11,113 bases of DNA, taken from assembly GCA_002314715.1 (NCBI GenBank), contig DCGY01000090.1, forward strand, positions 24,244 to 35,356. Direction: 5' to 3'. Shown here in pieces: positions 1 through 6,392 of the stretch. Numbering within the stretch: position 1 is the first letter of the stretch; each line of letters begins with the position of its first letter. The notes beneath the pieces are model-generated. The model was given only the letters and a program-made list of their open reading frames with translations. It searched no databases and was not told where the DNA came from. The stretch comes from Lachnospiraceae bacterium UBA1766 (GTDB taxonomy: Bacteria > Bacillota > Clostridia > Lachnospirales > Lachnospiraceae). Position numbers and translations under genes: made by a program.

Positions 1-632
1 TTGAAAACTGTGTGGCAGATGTAAATATTCCTGTGGGAGAAGTGTTTACTTCTCCGGTACTTACCGGTACAAACGGAGTGCTTCATGTAAGCCGCGTCTT
101 CTTAAACGGTTTGGAGTATAAGGACCTGGAGGTTACCTTCCGGGACGGCATGATTGCGGACTACAACTGCAAAAACTTCGATTCCGAAAAGAAAAACAAA
201 GATTTTGTGAAAGAGAATATTCTTTTCCGTCAGGAGACGCTTCCCATCGGAGAGTTTGCCATCGGTACCAATACCACTGCATATAAGGTGGCAGAGCGTT
301 TGGGCGTGGAGGATAAGCTTCCCATTCTGATTGCGGAAAAGATGGGGCCTCATTTCGCGGTAGGAGATACCTGCTATTCCCACACCGAGGAGATTGCGGT
401 ATATAACCCGGATGGTAAGGAAATTGTGGCCAGAGAGAATGAATGTTCAAGACTTCGGGAGGAAAATCCACAGAAAGCATATTTTAACTGCCATACGGAT
501 ATTACCATTCCTTACAAGGAACTGGGCCTCTTGGCGGTGGTGAGAGCGGATCAAACCCGGATTCCCATTATCGAAAAGGGACGGTTTGTCCTTCCGGGTA
601 CGGAGAAATTAAACGAAGCCCTGGATGAATAA
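1..632 (+). CDS. M29-family metallo-aminopeptidase, C-terminal part (5' truncated by window edge)
   Basis: The reading frame is already open at base 3 (Glu-Asn-Cys before the GTG at 12), so this is the 3' part of a longer gene and the GTG at 12 is not its start. The family (AmpS/AmpT/PepS, thermophilic metalloprotease M29) removes N-terminal amino acids from peptides in the cytoplasm using a two-metal centre. The visible part carries the expected ligand landmarks, numbered from the codon at 12: GEVFTSP (Glu10), PIGEFAIGTN (Glu81), a His114 with Tyr122 eight residues later, and the C-terminal HTD motif (His161, Asp163). The C-terminus ends normally near LPGTEKLNEALDE. About 206 residues are visible of a family usually near 370-410. 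The link to the pur operon downstream looks like simple adjacency. Family assignment is firm; substrate preference cannot be told. Confidence 0.9.
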   Translation, partial: ENCVADVNIPVGEVFTSPVLTGTNGVLHVSRVFLNGLEYKDLEVTFRDGMIADYNCKNFDSEKKNKDFVKENILFRQETLPIGEFAIGTNTTAYKVAERLGVEDKLPILIAEKMGPHFAVGDTCYSHTEEIAVYNPDGKEIVARENECSRLREENPQKAYFNCHTDITIPYKELGLLAVVRADQTRIPIIEKGRFVLPGTEKLNEALDE

Positions 633-634
633 TT

Positions 635-673
635 GAAGGATTTCAGCTTTTCGGAAACTTCGACATTTTTTTT
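635..673 (+). terminator. possible weak terminator of the aminopeptidase gene
   Basis: Three bases after the peptidase stop, GAAG and TTTC (635-644) can pair with GAAA and CTTC (655-661) as two 4-bp helices separated by a GA bulge. A run of eight T residues follows at 666-673. The helix is short, AT-rich and four bases away from the T tract, so this is only a plausible intrinsic terminator. Confidence 0.35.
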
Positions 674-710
674 GAAAAGCCTTGCATACAAACGCTATTT
701 CTAGTAAACT
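672..710 (+). promoter_or_regulatory. candidate promoter region of the pur operon
   Basis: Some promoter must lie upstream of the palindrome at 690-730, because only about 23 bases separate its right arm from the purE ribosome binding site. Candidates are TTGCAT (683-688) with a 16-base spacer to TAAACT (705-710), or TTGAAA (672-677, 5 of 6 matches) with an 18-base spacer to TATTTC (696-701). Neither pair is convincing. The first would put the -10 box at the tip of the palindrome. Confidence 0.3.
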
Positions 711-730
711 ATAGACTAGATATAGCGTTT
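690..730 (+). promoter_or_regulatory. 16-bp palindrome upstream of purE (operator or attenuator hairpin)
   Basis: The left arm at 690-705 (AAACGCTATTTCTAGT) and the right arm at 715-730 (ACTAGATATAGCGTTT) pair at 15 of 16 positions, with one T-T mismatch and a 9-base loop. The right arm runs into five T residues (728-732). As RNA it would form a strong hairpin that could act as a terminator or attenuator in front of purE. As DNA it could be a dimeric repressor site overlapping a promoter. It does not show the conserved core of a guanine/adenine riboswitch, and I do not see a Bacillus-type PurBox. Confidence 0.6.
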
Positions 731-769
731 TTGCGGTTTCGCGACAACAAAATAAGGAGGTTAGCTATC

Positions 770-1288
770 GTGGCTACAACAAATCAGAACAGTATTGTTT
801 CAATTGTCATGGGAAGTGATTCCGACATGCCGGTTATGGCAAAGGCAGCAGATATTTTAGAGGAGCTTGGCATTCCTTATGAAATGACCATTATCAGCGC
901 ACACAGAGAGCCGGACGTATTCTTTGAATATGCAAAAACAGCAGAGGACAGAGGAATCAAGGTGGTTATCGCAGGTGCCGGAATGGCAGCTCATTTGCCC
1001 GGTATGTGCGCAGCGATTTTCCCTATGCCTGTTATCGGTATTCCGATGCATACAACTTCTCTGGGTGGTCGCGATTCTTTATATTCCATCGTACAGATGC
1101 CTTCCGGTATTCCGGTGGCTACCGTTGCGATTAACGGTGGTGCAAATGCAGGTCTTTTGGCAGCAAAGATTCTTGCTACATCCGATGCAGAGCTTCTTGC
1201 AAAGTTAAAGGCGTACTCCAAGAAGTTAAAGGAGCAGGTTGAGGCAAAGGATGCCAGATTAAAAGAAGTAGGATATAAAAATTATTAA
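770..1288 (+). CDS. purE: PurE, N5-carboxyaminoimidazole ribonucleotide mutase / AIR carboxylase catalytic subunit
   Basis: PurE makes 4-carboxy-AIR in the de novo purine pathway, in the cytoplasm, typically as an octamer. I chose the GTG at 770 because AAGGAGG (754-760) lies nine bases upstream. The frame stays open back to 731, but those extra 13 residues would be translated through the leader and do not resemble PurE. The product is 172 aa, close to the usual 160-175. Visible signatures are the phosphate/active-site loop GSDSD (15-19), SAHR (43-46, the catalytic His region), AGAGMAAHLPGM and the glycine-rich INGGANAGLLA segment. The C-terminus is a charged Lys/Glu helix. No purK is adjacent, so whether it works as the N5-CAIR mutase or carboxylates AIR directly is not settled here. 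It is the first gene of purE-purM-purN-purD, with purM 20 bases downstream. Confidence 0.96.
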   Translation: MATTNQNSIVSIVMGSDSDMPVMAKAADILEELGIPYEMTIISAHREPDVFFEYAKTAEDRGIKVVIAGAGMAAHLPGMCAAIFPMPVIGIPMHTTSLGGRDSLYSIVQMPSGIPVATVAINGGANAGLLAAKILATSDAELLAKLKAYSKKLKEQVEAKDARLKEVGYKNY

Positions 1289-1308
1289 GATAGAGTGAGG
1301 AGAAAATC

Positions 1309-2334
1309 ATGGATTACAAGAAAGCTGGAGTTGATATTGAAGCTGGTTACAAGTCAGTGGAATTAATGAAGAAGTATGTACAGGAAACCTTCCGTCCCGA
1401 AGTAATGGGAGGAATCGGCGGTTTCTCCGGTGCATTCTCTCTTTCCACCATTAAGAATATGGAGGAGCCTATTTTATTATCCGGTACAGACGGATGCGGA
1501 ACCAAGGTAAAGCTTGCGTTTTTGATGGACAAGCATGATACCATCGGTATTGATGCAGTTGCTATGTGCGTTAACGATGTAGCATGTGCCGGCGGTGAGC
1601 CTTTGTTCTTCCTGGATTATATCGCATGCGGTAAGAACTATCCGGAAAAGATTGCGGAAATCGTAAAGGGTGTTGCAGAAGGCTGTAAGCAGTCTGCTTG
1701 TGCACTGGTAGGCGGTGAGACTGCAGAGCATCCCGGACTGATGCCTGAGGATGAATACGATCTTGCAGGCTTTGCGGTAGGTGTTGCAGACAAGAAGGAT
1801 TTAATTACCGGTGAAAATATCAAGGCAGGCGATGTTCTGGTTGGTATTGCTTCTTCCGGTGTCCATTCCAACGGATTCTCTTTGGTACGTAAGGTATTTG
1901 AGATGACCAAGGAAAGCTTGGATACTTATTATGATGAATTAGGCACCACGCTGGGAGAGGCTTTAATCGCTCCTACCATTATTTATGTAAAAGCAATGAA
2001 GTCTATCAAGGATGCCGGTGTAAAGGTAAAAGGCTGCAGCCATATTACCGGTGGTGGTTTCTATGAGAATATTCCCAGAATGCTTCCGGATGGCATCCGT
2101 GCCGTTGTAAAGAAGGACAGCTACGAAGTACCTGCTATCTTCAAACTTCTTCAGAAGAAGGGTGATATTGCAGAAGAAATGATGTACAACACCTATAACA
2201 TGGGTCTTGGAATGGTACTTGCTATCGATCCCGCTGATGTAGATACTACGATCAAAGCAATCGAAGCAGCAGGCCAGAAGGCATTTATCGTTGGTAACTG
2301 TGAGAGCGGTGAAAAAGGAGTTACTTTATGTTAA
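1309..2334 (+). CDS. purM: PurM, phosphoribosylformylglycinamidine cyclo-ligase (AIR synthetase)
   Basis: PurM uses ATP to close FGAM into aminoimidazole ribonucleotide, the substrate of the PurE step encoded just upstream. The 341-aa product matches the family length (about 340-350). Landmarks in order: GIGGFSGAF (35-43), SGTDGCGTKVKLAF (58-71), GIDAVAMCVNDVACAGGEP (80-98), LVGGETAEHPG (133-143), GIASSGVHSNGFSLVRKV (179-196), HITGGGFYENIPR (245-257) and YNTYNMGLGMV (293-303). Together these cover the N-terminal AIRS and C-terminal AIRS_C domains. AGGAG at 1298-1302 sits six bases before the ATG. The stop codon overlaps the purN start by seven bases (ATGTTAA), which implies translational coupling. 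No anomalies are visible. Confidence 0.97.
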   Translation: MDYKKAGVDIEAGYKSVELMKKYVQETFRPEVMGGIGGFSGAFSLSTIKNMEEPILLSGTDGCGTKVKLAFLMDKHDTIGIDAVAMCVNDVACAGGEPLFFLDYIACGKNYPEKIAEIVKGVAEGCKQSACALVGGETAEHPGLMPEDEYDLAGFAVGVADKKDLITGENIKAGDVLVGIASSGVHSNGFSLVRKVFEMTKESLDTYYDELGTTLGEALIAPTIIYVKAMKSIKDAGVKVKGCSHITGGGFYENIPRMLPDGIRAVVKKDSYEVPAIFKLLQKKGDIAEEMMYNTYNMGLGMVLAIDPADVDTTIKAIEAAGQKAFIVGNCESGEKGVTLC

Positions 2335-2951
2335 GAGTAGTGGTTTGTGTATCCGGTGGCGGTACCAATCTGCAGGCTATTTTGGATGCGGTGGATGCCG
2401 GTAAAATCACCAATACAGAAATTGTGGGTGTTATTTGCAACAATGCAGGAGCCAAGGCATTGGATCGTGCGAAAAACCATAATATTCCCGGAATTTTAAT
2501 CAGCCCCAAGGATTATGCGGACAGAGAAGCGTTTCATACCGCCTTCCTGGACCGGATGAATGAACTGAAGCCGGATTTGATTGTACTTGCCGGTTTCCTG
2601 GTAAAGATTCCGGATGCCATGACAGCAGCTTATTCGGGCCGGATTATCAATATCCATCCTTCCCTGATTCCTTCCTTCTGCGGAGTGGGCTTCTATGGGC
2701 TGAAGGTGCATGAGGCAGCTTTGGCACGTGGCGTGAAATACACCGGTGCTACCGTACATTTCGTAAATGACGGTATGGATGAGGGACCGATTATTGCACA
2801 GCAACCGGTGGCTGTTATGCAGGGAGACACTGCGAAAGAGCTTCAACAGCGTGTTATGGAGCAGGCAGAGTGGATTTTGTTGCCACAGGCAATAGATGAT
2901 ATCGCAAATAATCGAATTGAAATTGTAGATGGACATGTAGTACGTAAATAA
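2328..2951 (+). CDS. purN: PurN, phosphoribosylglycinamide formyltransferase (10-formyl-THF dependent)
   Basis: PurN transfers a formyl group from 10-formyltetrahydrofolate to GAR, giving FGAR. The 207-aa product has the whole formyltransferase fold: nucleotide loop VSGGGTNLQAI (8-18), the catalytic Asn108 and His110 in INIHPSLIPSF, and the catalytic Asp151 in DGMDEGPI. The loop after PSF is longer than in the E. coli enzyme (CGVGFYGLKVHEAAL instead of roughly PGLHTHRQAL). I believe this form is common in clostridial PurN, so it is a lineage variant rather than damage. The start overlaps the end of purM, and the ribosome binding site AAGGAG (2315-2320) lies inside purM. PurD, which makes the GAR substrate, is encoded 19 bases downstream. 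Confidence 0.96.
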   Translation: MLRVVVCVSGGGTNLQAILDAVDAGKITNTEIVGVICNNAGAKALDRAKNHNIPGILISPKDYADREAFHTAFLDRMNELKPDLIVLAGFLVKIPDAMTAAYSGRIINIHPSLIPSFCGVGFYGLKVHEAALARGVKYTGATVHFVNDGMDEGPIIAQQPVAVMQGDTAKELQQRVMEQAEWILLPQAIDDIANNRIEIVDGHVVRK

Positions 2952-2970
2952 ACTAAAGCGAGGACGTAAC

Positions 2971-4248
2971 ATGAAGGTTTTGATTGTAGGTGGCGGTGGT
3001 CGTGAACACGCGATTGCAGTCAGTATGAAAAAAAGTAAGCGTGTGGATGCACTGTATTGTGTACCCGGTAATGCCGGTATCGCTCAGATTGCAGAATGTG
3101 AGCCTTCCATTGGCGTAATGGAATTTGACAAAATCGTGGCTTATGCAAAGGAAAAGGCAATTGATCTTGTATTTGTAGCACCGGACGATCCCTTGGTTGG
3201 TGGTCTTGTAGATGCCTTGGAGGCGGCAGGTATTCGTGCCTTTGGTCCCAACAAGGCAGCGGCAATCCTGGAAGGAAGTAAGGCTTTCTCCAAGGATTTG
3301 ATGAAAAAATACAACATTCCTACCGCGGCATATGAAACCTTTGATGATCCGGATAAGGCAATCGCTTATTTGGAAACAGCCGATATGCCTATTGTATTAA
3401 AGGCAGACGGTCTGGCACTTGGCAAGGGCGTTTTGATCTGCAACACCCTGGAAGAAGCAAAAGCAGGTGTAAAAGAGATTATGATGGACAAGCACTTCGG
3501 AAGTGCGGGAAATCGGATGGTTATTGAGGAGTTTATGACCGGCCGTGAGGTTTCCGTATTGTCCTTTGTAGATGGTAAAACCATTCGTACCATGACTTCC
3601 GCACAGGACCATAAGCGCGCGAAGGATGGAGACCAGGGTTTGAATACCGGTGGTATGGGTAACTTCTCACCCAGTCCTTTCTACACAGAGGAAGTGGATG
3701 CGTTCTGTAAGAAATATATTTACCAGGCTACCGTGGATGCCATGGCGGCAGAGGGAAGAACCTTTAAGGGTGTAATCTTCTTCGGTTTGATGTTGACACC
3801 CAAGGGACCTCGTGTTTTGGAATACAATGCAAGATTCGGTGATCCGGAAACACAGGTTGTTCTTTGCAGAATGAAAAATGATATTATGGATGTTGTGGAT
3901 GCTTGTATCGATGGCACCCTGGATCAGGTAAACCTGGAGTTTGAAGACAATGCGGCAGTTTGTGTGGTACTTGCCTCCGACGGATATCCTCTGGCCTATG
4001 AAAAGGGCTTTGAGATTACCGGTCTTGAGAACTTTGAGGGAAAAGAGGATTATTTCTGCTTCCATGCCGGAAGTAAGTTTGATGCGAACGGCCGTGTCGT
4101 TACAAACGGCGGACGTGTACTTGGCATCACCGCAAAGGGAGCTACCTTAAAGGAGGCCCGTGCAAAAGCATATGAAGCAACAGAATGGGTAAACTTCGGT
4201 AACAAATATATGCGTCATGACATCGGTAAGGCGATTGACGAAGCATAA
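2971..4248 (+). CDS. purD: PurD, phosphoribosylamine-glycine ligase (GAR synthetase)
   Basis: PurD joins glycine to phosphoribosylamine with ATP, the second step of IMP synthesis. The 425-aa length is typical. Domains visible: N-terminal GARS_N with VGGGGREHA (6-14), an ATP-grasp core with KADGLALGKGV (144-154), TGGMGNFSP (226-234) and EYNARFGDPETQ (284-295), and GARS_C ending with NGGRVLGITAKG. In the N domain the usual GPEAPL stretch reads APDDPL (70-75). The flanking LVGGLVDALE is normal, so I take this as a family variant. GAGGA (2959-2964 area) precedes the ATG by about six bases. It is the last pur gene here. Genes for the remaining steps (purF, purL/Q/S, purC, purB, purH) are not in the window and must lie elsewhere. 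Confidence 0.97.
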   Translation: MKVLIVGGGGREHAIAVSMKKSKRVDALYCVPGNAGIAQIAECEPSIGVMEFDKIVAYAKEKAIDLVFVAPDDPLVGGLVDALEAAGIRAFGPNKAAAILEGSKAFSKDLMKKYNIPTAAYETFDDPDKAIAYLETADMPIVLKADGLALGKGVLICNTLEEAKAGVKEIMMDKHFGSAGNRMVIEEFMTGREVSVLSFVDGKTIRTMTSAQDHKRAKDGDQGLNTGGMGNFSPSPFYTEEVDAFCKKYIYQATVDAMAAEGRTFKGVIFFGLMLTPKGPRVLEYNARFGDPETQVVLCRMKNDIMDVVDACIDGTLDQVNLEFEDNAAVCVVLASDGYPLAYEKGFEITGLENFEGKEDYFCFHAGSKFDANGRVVTNGGRVLGITAKGATLKEARAKAYEATEWVNFGNKYMRHDIGKAIDEA

Positions 4249-4272
4249 GGGGAACCGCGAGGGAGAAAGCAT

Positions 4273-5826
4273 ATGATGAGAAGCAACAGTATTCAAAAAG
4301 ATAGAACAATGTTTCGGGTAATCGGAACAGTGATTTTTGCGATTTTATTGATTTTATGCGTTGATAAATTCGCATTGATCGGTCAGGCTGCAGATACCGT
4401 AAAAATTAAGGTGGCCGGTGCGAACATTCGTAAAGAAGCAACTACCGACAGTGAAATCGTCGGCAATGTAAAAAAGGATTCAGAGCTTACCGTTTTGTCT
4501 CAGGTAACTGCGGCAGACGGAAAAGTATGGTATCAGGTAAAGGTGGATGCTAACACCAACGGCTATATTCGTTTTGACCTGGTAAATTTCATTGCAGATA
4601 CCGGTGCAAATCAGACCACCGGAGGAAACACCGGCACCACTACTCCGATTAACAATGCGAATGTGACGGAGGTTGTTCCTGTAAGCGGAACCGTGAAAGG
4701 AGCAGAAACCGTTCGCGTCAGAAGTGATGCAGACACGAAGTCAAACGATAATGTGGTGGCTTCCGCAAAGAAGGGTACTGCACTCACCGTAACCGGTACT
4801 ACTTCCGCATCCGACGGAAAAACCTGGTATCGTGTAAAGTTTGTGGAAGACGGCAAGGAAATCAACGGCTTCATTCGTGCGGATTATATTGAACTGGCAG
4901 GCGAATTAAAGGAGCCTGTTGTAGAAGATCCCGTAGAGGAAAAGAAGGAAGAAGAAAAGAAAGAAGAGCAGACCGTAGTAGAGACTCCGGTTGTAGAGAA
5001 AAAGAAATTCGAAGTGCAGTTCGATAAGAACGAAGCAAAGTGGATTTTGATCAACAATGAGCAGATGGTCAGCTATGATGTAGAGCAGGTACTACAGGCT
5101 GCTACCGAGAATGCAAAGCTTTATCTGTCCGAGCACAACAAGGTTGGCACGCAGAAGATTGTCATTATTATTCTGGTATGTCTCCTGTTATTATTGGCCG
5201 GTGTAATCGGGTTCCTGGTATACAAGATGAAGGATGCAATGGATGCAGCTTACATCGCACAAGTGGAAAAAGAAACCATGAAGAGACGTACTGCCGACAG
5301 ACCGGATGGACAGAAGGCTAGTCGCCCGGCTCCCGAAAACGGAGAGAAAAAGAAAGTGAACCCGGAGCAGAGACCTCAGGGGGGACAGAGACCCCAGGGA
5401 CAAAGACCGGAAGGAGCGAAACCCGCAGGAACAAGACCCGCAGGAGCAAGACCCGCAGGAGCAAGACCTGCAGGTGCAAGACCCGACGGCACCAGACCCC
5501 AGGGACAAAGACCTGCCGGTGTGAGACCGGAAGGTGCAAGACCGCAGGTTGAGCAACCGAAAACAGTAGCTCCCGCAGCGGAGAAAGTTCCCACAGAAGC
5601 ACCCGCTTCAAAGGAAGCTCCTGTAACAGAGCCTGTAAAGAGAGTGGAAGCTCCTGCAGAGGAGAAGGTGGTAGAAGTTATTGAGCCTACCGTGAAGCCT
5701 GCTGAAAAAGCGCCCTTGAAGGAAGCACCTCAGAAAGAGGCCGGATGGAAGTCCAAAAACTTCGCACAGGATGACGATGAATTTGAGTTCGAGTTCTTGA
5801 ATTGGAACGGTGACGACGATAAATAA
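4273..5826 (+). CDS. membrane-anchored double-SH3b-domain protein with Arg-Pro-Gly repeat tail
   Basis: This 517-aa protein has no name I recognise. An N-terminal hydrophobic segment (16-38, ending GQAA) looks like a signal peptide or signal anchor. Two bacterial SH3 domains follow, about 42-108 (ANIRKEAT..., VWYQVKV, GYIRFDLV) and 141-208 (ETVRVRSDAD, TWYRVKF, GFIRADYI). Next come a Lys/Glu-rich stretch (213-245), a short folded-looking segment (246-290), a clear transmembrane helix (295-318), and a 200-residue low-complexity tail. The tail has 12 pentapeptides of type xRPxG (366-426), a Pro/Ala/Glu region and an acidic aromatic end (DDDEFEFEFLNWNGDDDK). The likely topology is SH3 domains outside and tail in the cytoplasm, as the positive charges after the helix suggest. 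SH3b domains often bind cell wall. GAGGGAG (4259-4265) precedes the ATG, and purD ends 24 bases upstream, so it is probably co-transcribed with pur. Function unknown. Confidence 0.88.
   Translation: MMRSNSIQKDRTMFRVIGTVIFAILLILCVDKFALIGQAADTVKIKVAGANIRKEATTDSEIVGNVKKDSELTVLSQVTAADGKVWYQVKVDANTNGYIRFDLVNFIADTGANQTTGGNTGTTTPINNANVTEVVPVSGTVKGAETVRVRSDADTKSNDNVVASAKKGTALTVTGTTSASDGKTWYRVKFVEDGKEINGFIRADYIELAGELKEPVVEDPVEEKKEEEKKEEQTVVETPVVEKKKFEVQFDKNEAKWILINNEQMVSYDVEQVLQAATENAKLYLSEHNKVGTQKIVIIILVCLLLLLAGVIGFLVYKMKDAMDAAYIAQVEKETMKRRTADRPDGQKASRPAPENGEKKKVNPEQRPQGGQRPQGQRPEGAKPAGTRPAGARPAGARPAGARPDGTRPQGQRPAGVRPEGARPQVEQPKTVAPAAEKVPTEAPASKEAPVTEPVKRVEAPAEEKVVEVIEPTVKPAEKAPLKEAPQKEAGWKSKNFAQDDDEFEFEFLNWNGDDDK
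5368..5550 (+). repeat. 15-bp period coding repeat (xRPxG pentapeptides)
   Basis: Twelve codon-quintet units encode QRPQG, QRPQG, QRPEG, AKPAG, TRPAG, ARPAG, ARPAG, ARPDG, TRPQG, QRPAG, VRPEG and ARPQV. One extra Gly lies after the first unit. The middle copies are nearly identical at DNA level (GCAAGACCCGCAGGA type), as expected for recent slippage or unequal exchange. The region lies in the predicted cytoplasmic tail of the SH3b protein. Confidence 0.9.
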
Positions 5827-5835
5827 AACACAATC

Positions 5836-5870
5836 AGACCGGTAGGGAAAGAAACCTACCGGTCTATTAA
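5836..5870 (+). terminator. intrinsic terminator closing the pur-SH3b transcription unit
   Basis: A perfect 11-bp stem (AGACCGGTAGG, 5836-5846, with CCTACCGGTCT, 5855-5865) encloses the 8-base loop GAAAGAAA. It is followed by ATTAATTTCTTC, which is T-rich but not a clean T run. It begins nine bases after the stop codon. Confidence 0.85.
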
Positions 5871-5897
5871 TTTCTTCTAAACTTTTTGCCCCATTCA

Positions 5898-5926
5898 TTG
5901 ACACGGCTTTATGACTGTTATATCAT
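5898..5926 (+). promoter_or_regulatory. sigma-A promoter of the gntR-clpC operon
   Basis: A perfect -35 box TTGACA (5898-5903), a 17-base spacer and the -10 box TATCAT (5921-5926, 5 of 6 matches) form the best promoter in the window. Predicted transcription start is near 5933, giving a leader of about 75 bases. That leader holds a small hairpin, GCACT (5977-5981) with AGTGC (5989-5993), just before the ribosome binding site. Confidence 0.88.
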
Positions 5927-5936
5927 AAGTATAACA
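5916..5936 (+). promoter_or_regulatory. inverted repeat over the -10 box, likely operator of the GntR regulator
   Basis: TGTTATA (5916-5922) and TATAACA (5930-5936) form a perfect 7-bp inverted repeat with a 7-base spacer. It covers the -10 box and the predicted start point. AT-rich dyads of this size are typical targets of dimeric GntR/YtrA repressors, and the first gene downstream encodes one. That makes autorepression the simplest reading (inferred). Confidence 0.65.
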
Positions 5937-6008
5937 AATTACCATTCCATTTTGGCGCAAGCCGGGAACAAAGTGAGCACTGACTAGAAGTGCAGGAATG
6001 AGGAAATA

Positions 6009-6392
6009 ATGATAATTGAGATTGATTTTAGCAGCGATGAAGCCCTTTATCTGCAGCTTCGAAATCAAATCATTTTGGGAATTGCTACCGCCCAGTATCG
6101 GGAGGGAGATTCCCTGCCAAGTGTGAGACAACTGGCGGAAACCATCGGCATTAACATGCATACCGTAAACAAGGCGTATACTGTTTTGAAGCAGGAAGGC
6201 TATGTAAAGGTGGACCGCAGAAAGGGAGCTGTCATCGCACTGGACATTGACCGCATGCGGGCACTGAATGATGTGCGAAGAGAATTGCAGGTGCTTCTGG
6301 CGAAAAGCAGTTGTAAAAACATAACCAAAGCAGAAATTCATCAATTGATTGATGAAATATATGATGAATATAACAATGGAGGTCTTGGCTGA
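6009..6392 (+). CDS. GntR-family transcriptional regulator, YtrA-type
   Basis: A short 127-aa DNA-binding protein. The winged helix-turn-helix spans about 9-76, with the classic GntR pattern LPSVRQLAETIGINMHTVNKAYTVLKQEGYV (36-66) split over helix, turn and recognition helix. The opening IDFSSDEALYLQLRNQI is the usual YtrA-type start. After the wing only about 50 residues remain, predicted helical. The large effector domains of the FadR, HutC or MocR subfamilies are therefore absent, which fits YtrA-type dimerising repressors. A modest AGGAAA lies just before the ATG at 6009. The TGA stop overlaps the clpC start by one base (TGATG), so the two are co-translated. By position it probably controls clpC and itself through the dyad at 5916-5936. 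The inducing signal is unknown. Confidence 0.9.
   Translation: MIIEIDFSSDEALYLQLRNQIILGIATAQYREGDSLPSVRQLAETIGINMHTVNKAYTVLKQEGYVKVDRRKGAVIALDIDRMRALNDVRRELQVLLAKSSCKNITKAEIHQLIDEIYDEYNNGGLG

Noticed and set aside
731..769. Longer purE start upstream of the GTG at 770
   Set aside because: The extra residues come from the leader and ribosome binding site region. AAGGAGG at 754-760 fits the GTG at 770, and PurE family proteins do not carry such an extension.
633..769. Guanine/adenine riboswitch upstream of purE
   Set aside because: The conserved three-way-junction core sequences are not visible; only a simple palindrome is seen.
5368..5550. Possible CRISPR-like array because of regularly spaced repeats
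   Set aside because: The units are contiguous 15-bp in-frame codon repeats with no spacers and no cas genes nearby.
5191..5611. Cys/Ser/Gly-rich and Leu-rich minus-strand frames opposite the pentapeptide repeats
   Set aside because: They are repeat shadows created by the 15-bp coding period of the SH3b protein tail.
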